Part shown: piece after piece, positions 12,516 through 23,929 of the stretch
Numbering within the stretch: the stretch's first letter is position 1
Layout of the letters: every line of letters begins with the position of its first letter
Source of the DNA: Stomorhina lunata
Taxonomy: Eukaryota > Arthropoda > Insecta > Diptera > Rhiniidae
Assembly (NCBI GenBank): GCA_933228675.1
Contig: OW121741.1
Location: 115,132,694 to 115,196,693, forward strand
Length of the DNA: 64,000 nucleotides
Direction of reading: 5' to 3'
Made by a program: the position numbers and the translations under genes
The notes under the pieces: model-generated
What the model saw: the letters and a program-made list of their open reading frames with translations, nothing else
Database searches by the model: none
Told to the model about the DNA's origin: nothing

Positions 12516-13225
12516 ACAAGTAAGAAAGATCTATAGTCGGTCAAGCCCGACCATACGATACCCTTCACCACTAAGGTCAAAAGTGTTATTTTTCCTGTAT
12601 TAAGACAAATATTTGCTAAATTTTGCCATCATACAAACATTTTCTCAAAACTTATATATTTAAGCTGCTTCCGATATTTGGACTTATATAAGTGCTACGG
12701 TCAAATGTGGACCGATTATCTCGAAATTTGGCAAATTGATTGATTTTTGTCTCATTTAGTGCGTTTTTTAAGAAAAGTTTGTATGGGAGCTATGGTCAAA
12801 TGTGGACCGATTTTAACGAAATTTGGTGCAGTGATTTAGGTTTATATAAGCAGTATTTGATTAAAATTTCGTGAAAAAATATTGATAGTTGTGGCCAATA
12901 TATCAATTCCGGGAAGTGGGACCTATGGGAAGTACCATAAATAATGGACCGATTTTGACGAATTTCAATAGCCATGGTTATATTATCAAAAAAAAATGAT
13001 CTGTGCCAAATTTCATCAAATTATCTTTAGAATTGCGACCTGCAGTTTGATTACAAGGTTTACATGGGGGTCCAGCCAGCCAACCAGACGGATGGACATC
13101 GCTAAATCGACTCAGAAAGTGATTCTAAGCCTATTGGTATACTAAAAGACAAATATTTCCATGCGTTACATACATCAGCACAAACTTATAATACCCTTTC
13201 CACCTATGGTGGTGAAGGGTATAAA
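12516..13225 (+). mobile_element. Dispersed family, reference copy C (~710 bp)
   Basis: The cleanest complete copy. Order: acaagtaagaaag; hairpin GTCGG-TCAAGC-CCGAC; inverted end ATACCCTTCACCAC (12558-12571); three diverged internal blocks around GTGGACCGAT; TTTGGCACAGATC region in complement; CAGACGGATGGACATCG; GACTCAGAAAGTGATTC; ATACTAAAAG; ACATCAGCACAAACTTATAA; inverted end GTGGTGAAGGGTAT (13209-13222). The 14-bp ends are exact inverted repeats. No frame encodes a transposase, so I infer a non-autonomous or RNA-derived dispersed element. Confidence 0.85.
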
Positions 13226-14980
13226 AAGTTGGTACCTTTTGGAAATTCTTACGCTTAGAAGGCAAAACAATGATTTTGTTTTCCTTTCAATTTCGTAAAT
13301 TTAATAAAATTTTAAGATTCCCACTTTTACACTTTTTGTCCATTTCACGATTAGTACCATTAAAAGTTATATACCCAAATTTAAAAAATAAGGAATTTAT
13401 GTAGGATTCTTGGAAGTTTACACAATCGCGCAGGTATTATAAAGCTAGGAAATATAAATGGGGATAAACTTTCATCAAAACCACTGAAACTTTGTTTTAG
13501 GATCATCGGCTTAAAAATTCATATCCTACACCTTTTCCAATAACAATTTATTTAAATATTTTTCAATGACCCCCAAAGCACAAAAAATGGCATTTAGACA
13601 AAAGCTTGACATTAACAAGCCTTTTAATTAGTTTTATTAACAACAATGTCAGCATAATATTCCGAAAAAAGGGTAAAAATATGGTTCAAGCTAAAAAAAT
13701 GTAAAAATTATTACGCCGAAAAAAAAACTTTGACAAATGTTTAATTGGTATTCTTCAATCTTGAATGAGGGGGAATCATAAAAAGTTTTGGGTTATGAAT
13801 TTTATTGTCACGAAACAAAATTTTGTCAACTTGAAAAAAGGGATCAATAAATTTAAACAGTTAATGAATCCTCTTTTTTTGGTACTTTTTGAATTCTAAT
13901 TTATTTCTAAAAATAAATTTGTTGTTTTGGACTTTTTTTTAATAAAACACCCGAAGACAGAAAATAAAAATGGATGGATAAATCCTACAACATTTTTCTT
14001 CTAGAACAAAAAACAAAAATTAATTGCTAAAAGACAAATGCATGGCAAGAATTATGTCTATGTCAAAAACAAAAAAAAAAAGTGTAATTCTTTACAAAAA
14101 AAGTCTTACTTCCTTTAATTTTATGTGAAAAGTTATTGAGTTTTTTTTTTTCTTTTTTGTTTCTTGTTCAAATTTAAATGGAAAATGTTTTATTTTCCCT
14201 TTTCTTATATTGTATAATCTTTGTAATCCTTCAGGAATTTTATTTCCACTTGAAGAATCATTTATTTTCTTTTCCTTGCATTTTCTAATAAAACGGCAAA
14301 GTCAAGAAGGAAGCCTGCCTTAATATGAAATTTTCCAGAATCGTTTAACTTGGTAACAAATTTTATTTATTTACTTACAAATCAAAGGGCCTTGTTTGGT
14401 CTTTGTTTGGTGTGTCACCATTTATTGTCTGAAACTTTTTTTTGTAATTTCCTTATAATGTCTTAAAGGGTTTAGAAATAAAGTTTCGTTTTTCTTTTCG
14501 AGAATATTTGAAAACAACAATTATAATTTGTCTTAAATGACTTTTTTTGTTGTTGTTGTGGGTAAATGAGTGGAGTTTAATAGATGGTCCTTTTTATCGA
14601 CTTGAGTGTTTCGAGTGTTTGGGGCAAAAGATATAAAGTGTTAGATAATAATTGAGAATCATAAAATACGGGTTAAATGATTCATAGATTAAGGATATTT
14701 TTCCAGAAAATTGTAATAAAATCAAATTAGATTTTTGAAAGATGCACATGATTCTGGGCTATTACGGCTGGTTTATGAAGCCAATAAAAAGAATGCCTAA
14801 TAAATAAGGTTGTAAAATTGCTAAACTCACAGATAATGGTAGAGACAAATTTATATAAATATTAGAGCGGCTCCAAAAAATACTGACCAATAGCTGCATA
14901 AAACTTCTATGACAAAATTTAGTCATAGCTATTACAATTGTACTCAATTTATCAGCATAAATGTGATACCCGGGGCAGGG
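13226..14980. other. A+T-rich unique DNA
   Basis: Poly-T, poly-A and TTGTTGTTGTG tracts; no supported gene. The minus-strand 61-codon frame at 14762-14947 has no splice or promoter context. Confidence 0.5.
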
Positions 14981-15103
14981 TTATATGGGAGCTTTAACTA
15001 AATGTGAAACGATTTTGTCAATTTTCAACACATAACTTTCTAACGCATATTAAATATTTTTGTAAAATTTTGTCCCTCTAGCTCTTTTCCAGACGGACAT
15101 AAA
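14981..15103 (+). mobile_element. Dispersed family, diverged internal fragment (copy G)
   Basis: TATATGGGAGCTTTAACTAA and ATGTGAAACGATTTTG correspond to TATGGGAGCTATGGTCAA and ATGTGGACCGATTTT of copy C. The fragment ends with CCAGACGGACAT, where copy C also has CAGACGGA. The next base begins array 2, so the array sits exactly at the break in this copy. Confidence 0.45.
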
Positions 15104-16462
15104 ATCTTCTATTAAAAATCAAATTTTCGAAAATCTTCTATTAAAAATCAAATTTTCGAAAATTTTCTATTAAAAATCAAATTTTCGAAAATTTTCTATT
15201 AAAAATCAAATTTTCGAAAATTTTCTATTAAAAATCAAATTTTCGAAAATTTTCTATTAAAAATCAAATTTTCGAAAATTTTCTATTAAAAATCAAATTT
15301 TCGAAAATTTTCTATTAAAAATCAAATTTTCGAAAATTTTCTATTAAAAATCAAATTTTCGAAAATTTTCTATTAAAAATCAAATTTTCGAAAATTTTCT
15401 ATTAAAAATCAAATTTTCGAAAATTTTCTATTAAAAATCAAATTTTCGAAAATTTTCTATTAAAAATCAAATTTTCGAAAATTTTCTATTAAAAATCAAA
15501 TTTTCGAAAATTTTCTATTAAAAATCAAATTTTCGAAAATTTTCTATTAAAAATCAAATTTTCGAAAATTTTCTATTAAAAATCAAATTTTCGAAAATTT
15601 TCTATTAAAAATCAAATTTTCGAAAATTTTCTATTAAAAATCAAATTTTCGAAAATTTTCTATTAAAAATCAAATTTTCGAAAATTTTCTATTAAAAATC
15701 AAATTTTCGAAAATTTTCTATTAAAAATCAAATTTTCGAAAATTTTCTATTAAAAATCAAATTTTCGAAAATTTTCTATTAAAAATCAAATTTTCGAAAA
15801 TTTTCTATTAAAAATCAAATTTTCGAAAATTTTCTATTAAAAATCAAATTTTCGAAAATTTTCTATTAAAAATCAAATTTTCGAAAATTTTCTATTAAAA
15901 ATCAAATTTTCGAAAATTTTCTATTAAAAATCAAATTTTCGAAAATTTTCTATTAAAAATCAAATTTTCGAAAATTTTCTATTAAAAATCAAATTTTCGA
16001 AAATTTTCTATAGAAAATCAAATTTTCGAAAATTTTCTATAAAAAATCAAATTTTCGAAAATTTTCTATAGAAAATCAAATTTTCGAAAATTTTCTATAG
16101 AAAATCAAATTTTCGAAAATTTTCTATAGAAAATCAAATTTTCGAAAATTTTCTAAGGAAAATCAAATTTTCGAAAATTTTCTAAGGAAAATCAAATTTT
16201 CGAAAATTTTCTATAGAAAATCAAATTTTCGAAAATTTTCTATAGAAAATCAAATTTTCGAAAATTTTCTATAGAAAATCAAATTTTCGAAATTTTTTTT
16301 AGAAAATCAAATTTTCGAAATTTTTTTTAGAAAATCAAATTTTTGAAATTTTTTTTAGAAAATCAAATTTTCGAAAATTTTTTTTAGAAAATCAAATTTT
16401 TGAAAATTTTCTTTAGAAAATCAAATTTACGAAAATTTTCTTTAGAAAATCAAATTTTCGAA
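15104..16462 (+). repeat. Minisatellite array 2 (29 bp monomer, ~47 units)
   Basis: Monomer is ATCAAATTTTCG followed by AAAATTTTCTATTAAAA. About 29 consecutive units (~15160-16003) show no visible change. From 16004 the TATTA becomes TATAG, then TAAGG variants appear, then TTTTTTTAG variants after ~16290. The monomer contains the palindrome AAATTTTCGAAAATTT (one mismatch). There is no pause or non-repeat insert. Confidence 0.97.
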
Positions 16463-17925
16463 AATTCTATATAGACCCATCCCATATATATTTAAAAACT
16501 TCCTAAAGCAAATCCTCACTTGTTCATGTAGTTACTATGTACGTAACTTCCCTTTATGCCGATATTAGACAAATCCTCCAAAGACCCAATTATACCAATT
16601 AACTTCAAAATTTATTAGATATTATTTATAGATAATTTCAAACTAAAAATAACCGTTAACCATTAAATTTTCTCTCCAGACACCAAGTTACCCAATTATC
16701 TTTAACATTCAAAGAAAAAAAAACTATATTTCAAAAAAACTTAAATTTTTTTTACTGCAATCCAAAGACCAGTAATAAATACATTTTAATAATTTTATAA
16801 AAAAAACTTGAAACTTTCACCCCAGGTATTATTGGATACAAATTAATGAAAATATGATGAAAAAAAAAATTACATATCGAATTTTGCTAAAACATAAATT
16901 AGTGGTTGCATTAAAAATAAAAGTATCCTCTAAAATTAAGTTTAAATATATCATAGACCATAGCCATTAGGATTATGTACATACATACGTATTTAACCCA
17001 CAAAAATGAGTAAAAGTTGAATTTATTAAACTTTCAAAAATAGAAAAAATTGTAAAGAAAAACATAGTAAAAGTATTGAAGAGTTATGGAAAACAATTTA
17101 CATACAATTTACCGAAAATAAATCGAAAGCATTTTTAGATGAATATATATGTGTGTGTGTGTTTATATGTATGTACATTTGTACATCCATGTTAAATTTA
17201 CATACATAAATTCATTATTTTATAGGCCTTCAAATAATTTCAAAATTCGAATGTAGGTAGAAATAAAATTAATTTATACTCAGCAAATGTACATATCAAC
17301 TCGTTAGATATTATAAAACGAAGGTTGTGTGAGAAGTTATAAGAAATCAAATTTATAAGTGATCAATATATTATAAACAACAGTTGGTCGAAAACTCCGG
17401 TATATGGGTTTTTTGTGATTACAAAACCATTATTAAGAGAATATTTTAATGTAGGAATCATTTCAAGTTCAACATAAAATCCTTTTATTTCAATTTATGT
17501 AATTTAAAATGATTGCCCTTCTAACATTTGGAAAATTCACCTTGCTGAGTCTTTTTTGAGTACTTTTGGTGGTCAAAAACTGATTTATCACTTAAAAGAT
17601 AAAAAAATGATTCGTACTTATGAGATCAAAAAGTTCAATTTAAAATACAAGAAAAAATTCTAACGCAATCGCAAACCAATCTCCAGACGTTCATATTTGG
17701 ACTATTATTTCCATTATTTATTATCATACCGTGATCATCTGTAGATTGAAAAGTGCTTAATCAAAAACATATGATACAGGTGTTTGAAAAGTGATTATAA
17801 CTTTATATTTTCTGATTATATTTTGCACAGATAATGTTTGTTGTTTTTTATTCTAAGTATAACGGAACAATTTTTGAGTTTTCTGGAGTAAATATCAAAT
17901 ATAAGACTGATAAATGACTCAAATT
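16463..17925. other. A+T-rich unique DNA
   Basis: Contains a short (GT)n tract at about 17149-17162 and ATGTATGTACATTTGTACAT nearby. No supported gene. Confidence 0.5.
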
Positions 17926-18010
17926 ATAAACATTAATGATACTAAAAAACTCCTTAATGAATAGATATATGATTGATATATGACAATAAGAAGACTTTTG
18001 AACATATTGA
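17926..18010 (+). repeat. Left copy of an ~85 bp direct repeat flanking array 3a
   Basis: Begins ATAAACATTAATGATACT and ends near GAACATATTGA. It matches 18520-18606 at roughly 85% by eye, in the same orientation. The two copies bracket the minisatellite at 18011-18519. Confidence 0.75.
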
Positions 18011-18519
18011 TATTAAAGTTTTTATAGAAATATTTTTGGTATAAACATTTTTTAAAAAAATTTCGATGTAAGAATTTCCATAGAAAATTTTGTCGATATA
18101 AAAATGTTCATATGAAATTTTTCGATATAAAAATGTTTATTTAAATTTTTTTTTAATAAAAATTTTTTGACATTCAAATTTTTGATACAAAATTTTTAAT
18201 GAAAACTTTTCGATATAAAACTTTTTTGATTTCAAAACTTTTATAGAAAGTTTTTCGATATAGAAGACTTTTCGATATAAACATTTTCATAGAAAATTTT
18301 TCAATATGAACATTTTCATAGAAATTTTTTCGATATATTTTTTTTTTTAATTTTTTGATATAAAAATTTTCCTAGAAAATTTTTTGATTTAAACATTTTC
18401 ATAGAAAATGTTTTGATTTAAATTTTTCATTAGAATATTTTTCGGTATAAAAATTTCTATACAAAATTTTTCGTGACAAAAATATAAAATATAGAAAAAT
18501 TTTCGATATACAAATTTTC
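18011..18519 (+). repeat. Minisatellite array 3a (~29 bp, TTTTTCGATATAAAA type)
   Basis: Diverged units of CATAGAAAATTTTTCGATAT plus AAAAATTTT. Same type and orientation as 20160-23075 and 23930-26610. Bracketed by an 85 bp direct repeat. Confidence 0.9.
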
Positions 18520-18606
18520 ATAAACATTAAAGATACTAAAAAACTCTTAAATGAATAGATATGTATATATTGATATATGACAACAAAAAGACTCTTCAAT
18601 ATATTC
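18520..18606 (+). repeat. Right copy of the ~85 bp direct repeat
   Basis: ATAAACATTAAAGATACT, then AAAAAACTC, TGAATAGATATG and TTGATATATGACAA mirror 17926-18010 in direct orientation, with scattered substitutions. Confidence 0.75.
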
Positions 18607-20159
18607 ACAAATTACTCTCTAAGGACTCTTAAGCGATTAAAAACACGACTCAAAGAATACTCGAAAAATATTGACAAATTAAGAGAAATAAGACTTATAA
18701 ATGATTAAAAAAATGATTTAAAAAAGACTTTATATACTACCAGAAAAGGGCCGAAGATAACTCTAAATTAATCTAGAGAAAGACTCATATGTAATTTTTT
18801 TAGAAGAGTTTTTCGTTTTTCTTCGACAAAAGTATCTTTTATGATCTTATATTAAGATCATATTCCAGCTTTATAATCGCGCAGTAGGATCAAAAAATAC
18901 TCTAATTTGATTAAAATTTCCAAAAAATACTGGCTTGGACCTTGTTGAAAGTGGCCAAATTTGTATGGTAAATTTTAAATAATTTATTTGCGTCAATAAC
19001 ATAATTATCCATAATTTGTAAATCTTTTACATTTCTCACACAACCCTCGCACATTGACGTGAATATTTTATACATATATTTGAAAAGTGTGTAAAATGCA
19101 TTACGAAAAAGTTAGTAAAAGAGTGAAAAATTTACAAATTTTTAGGCACACATTTTTTTCAAATATTTTTTGTTGAAAAAATATTTTGAACATCATCAAA
19201 TTACTGTGAATGTATGTACGTATATAAGTGAAGCAACCAGCCAGCCAAACATCCATGTATGTATGTAGTTAGTCAGCATGACTAATAGGTAAGTCTACAT
19301 GCAGGCATCCATGAAACCTGGGTTCAGGCAATAGCGAGACGGACGTTCACTAATATTCATAGAAAATCAGGTTCGTATAAAATGTTTGTATGAAAGTAAA
19401 GCTAATATGAATTAAATGTGTGTGTACTTAGTAAATAGTATATAGGTTCAAACATACATACATACATACCTCCACACTAAACAAATTTTATGATGATAAA
19501 GAACACTTTTCATTATGGCCACTAGTTGAACTTTAGACCGAAATATTGTACATACAAACATATGAAATTTTATAGCTGTGTAAACTATAAACACATTTGT
19601 TGAAATGGCTAATGGCGTCGATGGTTGGCTTCTGATGATGACCGAACCGTAAATGTATAAAGACAAAAAGTCAATAATGTTTTCAGCAAAACTGCATCAA
19701 TAATAACCCGACATACATTTCCATAGATGTATATGCATATAACATCTAGAAATTGGCCTGCTTTTGGCCTACAAACATTTGCAAATATCTACTTATGCAA
19801 AATAACACAAAATAATAGAGAAAGATAGAGGTTACAAATTATTTCTAATATTGTTATTCTCCAACTGCATGTTGGGCTATTTACCTAACAACGTGACCAA
19901 TGTTTGATGGTATATGAAAAAAGAAGTTATAGGTGGATATAGTATAATATGATATAGTAATTAATATGTACGGGTAAAATTGTAAAAAGTTTATTTATTG
20001 GATTTTAATTTGGAAAAAATAAGTTCATTACTAACGTAATAGATATATAATTATGTAGATAAATTTATGGTCATCTGTGTTATTTAAACACAATTAACAT
20101 TTTTATATCCTTAAGCAATTATTCGTTTATAAATCCGAGTTTATTTCAAAAACAGTTTC
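18607..20159. other. Unique DNA between arrays
   Basis: GTATG/CATACATACATAC micro-repeats near 19256 and 19453, and a 72-codon minus-strand frame at 19448-19666 with no splice or promoter support. The words AGTGGCCAAATTTGTATGG at 18950 and AGCGGCCCAAATTGTATGG at 29156 resemble each other, hinting at another dispersed family. Confidence 0.45.
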
Positions 20160-23075
20160 TATTCAATTTTATATAACAATTTTTTAAATAAAAATTTTGC
20201 AAAAAATTGTGTGTCAAAAAATTTTAAATTGAAATTTTTTCTATAAAAATAATTATATTGAATCGTTTTCTACATATAAAAATTTTTATAGAAAATTTTA
20301 CGATATAAAATTTTTATATAAAATTTTTCGATATCAAATTTTTATAGAAGATTTTTCGATATAAAATTCTAAAAGAAAATTTTTCGCTATAAAAATTTTT
20401 AAAGAAAATTTTTCGATATAAAAATTGTATAAAACGTTTTTCGATGTAAAATTTTTATAGATAATTTTTCATAGAAAACTTAAAAATTTTTATATTTACC
20501 ATGAAATTTTTTCGGTATAAAATCTGTTTAACATAAAAATTTTTCCATATAAAAATATTTAAAGAACATTTTTAGACTTAAAAATATTTCTATAAAGACT
20601 TTTTGTTTTTTTTTTCAACATAAAAATTTTTTTGATAGAAAATTTTTGTAAAAAAATTTTTAGATATAAAAGTTTTTCTAGAAATTTTTCCAGAAAAAAA
20701 GTTTTTATAGAAAATTTTTTGATATAAAAATTGTTTTAGAAATTTTTCGGTATAAAAATTTTTATAGAAATTTTTCGATATAAAAAATTTTCATAAAAAT
20801 TTTTATAGAAATTTTTCGATATAAAAAATTTTCATAAAAATTTTTTCGATTTAGAAATTTTTATTGATAATTTTTTTACAGAAATTTTTTCGATATAAAA
20901 ATTTTTATCGAAAATTTTTGAAATTAAAATTTTTTGATATAAAAATGTTTATAGAAAATTTTAGGTTTTTAAGGATTTTAAAGAACATTTTTAAATGTAA
21001 ACATTTTTTGATATAAAATTTTATAGAAATTTTCTCGATATAAGATTTTTCTAGAAAATTGTTCGATATAAAATTTTTATTGAAACTTTATCGATATAAA
21101 AATTGTTATAGAAATTTTTTGATATAAAAATTTTCATAGAAATTTTTTGATATAAAAATTTTTATAGAAATTTTTTTAATATAAAAATTTTCATAGAAAT
21201 TTTTTCGATAAAAAAATTTTTTGACATATTAATTTTTAGATATAAAAATTTTTATCGAAAATTTTTCTATATAATATTTTTATTGAAAATTTTTCTATAT
21301 AAAAGTTTTTTTTTAAATAAAAAATTTCGAAACAAAATTTTTATAGAAAATTTATAAAAGTTGTTATAGAAAATTTTTTAATATAAATATTTCTATAGAC
21401 AATTTTTGAATTTTAGAAAACTTTTATAAAAATATTTTCGTTATAAAAATTTCGATATAAACATTTTTATACAAAATCTTGTCGGTATTAAATGATTTAT
21501 AAAAAATTTTTCAATATAAAAATTTTTACAAAAAATTTTACAATTTCAAAGTTTTTATAAAAAAATATTTAAAATAAAAATTTTTCGATAGAAAACTTTT
21601 TGGTGTAAAATTTTTATAGAAAATTTTTCGATATAAATTTTTAAAGAAATGTTTTCGATATAATATTATTATAGAAAATTTTTCAATATGAAATTTTTAT
21701 TGAAAACTGTTCGATATAAGAATTATTATAAACATTTTTTTAGAAATTTGTTCGATATAAAAATTTTTATAGAAAATTTTTTAACATAAAAATTTTTGGA
21801 TATAAAAATTGTTATAGAAAATTTTTCGATACAAAAATTTTTATAGAAAATTTTCGATACAAAAATTTTTATAGAAAATTTTTTCATTAAAACATTTTTA
21901 TATAAAACGTTTCTGCATATATGTTTTTACAGAAAATTTTTCAATATAAAAATTTCTTTATAAAAATTTTTGGTATCAAATTTTTAACAAAAATTCTCGA
22001 TATAAAATATTTTATAGAAAATTTTCTCGATATAAAAATGTGTATAGAAAAGTTTTCGATATAAAAATGTTTATTTAAAATTTCTTTTAATAAAAATTTT
22101 CATAGAGAAATGTTTGACATAAACATTTTTGATAAAAAAATTTTCATGAAAACTTTTTCGATATCAAAAATTTTCACAAAAAATTTTTCGATATGAAAAT
22201 GTTTATTTAATTTTTTTTAAATAAAAATTTTCATAGAAACTTTTCTGATATAAAAATGTTTGATTTATAGAAAATTTTTCGATATAAAAATTTCCATAGA
22301 AAATATTTCAATACAAAAATTGTCAGGAAAATTTTTCGGTTTAAAAATTTTCATGGAAAAACTTTTGATATGAAAATTTTCTTAATAAAATGTTCGATAC
22401 AAAAATTTTCAGAGAATTTCGTTTTTTTTTTTTTTTTAATAAGAATTTTTATAGAAAATTTTTTTTTTCATTAAAATTTCTGATATAAAAATTTTCGTGA
22501 CAACTTTTTCGATATTAAAAATTTTTTGATGTAAAAATTTCGTAGAAAATTTTTCGATATAAAAGTTTTCATAGAAAATTTTTCGATTTAAATTTTTCTT
22601 AGAAAATTTCTCGATACAAAATTTTCTTAGAAAATTTTTCGAAGTAAAATTTTCATAGAAAATTTTTGGATTTAAAAGTTTTCATAGAAAATTTTTCGAA
22701 TTAAAAATTTTATAGAAAATTTTTTTATATAAAAATGTTCATAGAAAATTTTCAGAGATAGAAAATTTTTCGATATAAATTTTATTTTGATAAAATTTTT
22801 CGATACAAAAATTTTCATAAAAAAATTTTCTTTGAAATTTGCGATAAAAATTTTCATAAAAAAATTTTCTTTGAAATTTGCGATAAAAATTTTCATAAAG
22901 TATTTTTTGATATAAAATTGTTAAGTGTATATTCTTCCATATAAATATTTTCATAAAAAAAAAAATTTCGATAATATTTGAAATAAAATTTGTAGATAAT
23001 ATTTTTCATAGATATAAATATTTTCATAAAAAATTTTTGATATAAATTTTATTTGTAGAAAATTTTTATTTTTGA
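20160..23075 (+). repeat. Minisatellite array 3b (~29 bp, ~100 diverged units)
   Basis: Repeated CATAGAAAATTTTTCGATAT plus AAAAATTTT with frequent indels and a few poly-T interruptions (e.g. 22425-22437). Two longer-period duplications are visible at 22804-22890, where TTTGCGATAAAAATTTTCAT and its left neighbour recur. No long run of identical units, so it is less homogenised than arrays 2, 4 or 5. Frames at 22672-22954 are periodicity artefacts. Confidence 0.93.
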
Positions 23076-23929
23076 ATCCTTGAGTAAAAGAAAAGTAAAT
23101 GTTCTTTTTATACTATGAATATAAATGTTATTTATATCTTTTAACAAAATTATAAAAAAAATGGAATATGTTAATATAAAATTTTAACATTCACTTACAG
23201 ACGGTAATAAAAAGTCTCTTCAAATTAGGTCGAACATAAAAATCCTTTCACACTCATTGTACACTCTTCAAATGACTTTTTTTCCACTAAATCTTTTACA
23301 ACGACGACTTCGATGGAATTGTTGTGTTTTTGTTTCAGTTGTTTACAATTTAATTAACCTCATTAAAAAGCAATTTTTGTTTTAAATCAAACCATTAAAC
23401 CAAATAAGTAATAAAAGCTTAAATACACTAAATATTCAGCGAACTACTTCAAAGAGCGAAAAATCATTAGAAAAATTACTTTGAGTAACATAGTGACATA
23501 CTTTTGCTTCTTTTTTTTTGGTTTGTTAAAATTTCCTTAAATATGTAACAACTTCCTAAACAGATACATTTGTTCTAGTTTTGTTTTAGCGTATCTTTAA
23601 CATCATGATTTAATTAACCATAGACATACATTTGTTAATGTTAACTTGTTTAACAGCAAAACGCAGAAAAAACTAAGAGTGAAAGACGAACCTAAACATA
23701 GTCATTAAAAAATCCGACAAGTTTTATGACAAAAACTCTTAGCTGAGGAAATTATAATGGTACTATACACGAACTGAACATAAAAATTGTTTAAATATGT
23801 TAAACTATAACAAAAGTATATGTGAATAGGTACATATTTATGCTGTATACGGTATATAGTACCTAAACTTAGGCAAATTTGCTTTGCATTTAACTAAAGT
23901 GTGGGCACGAAAGTTATTTCACATTTTAA
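23076..23929. other. Unique DNA between arrays 3b and 3c
   Basis: Ordinary A+T-rich sequence; ends abruptly where TTTTTCGATATAAAAATTTT resumes at 23935. No gene recognised. Confidence 0.5.
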
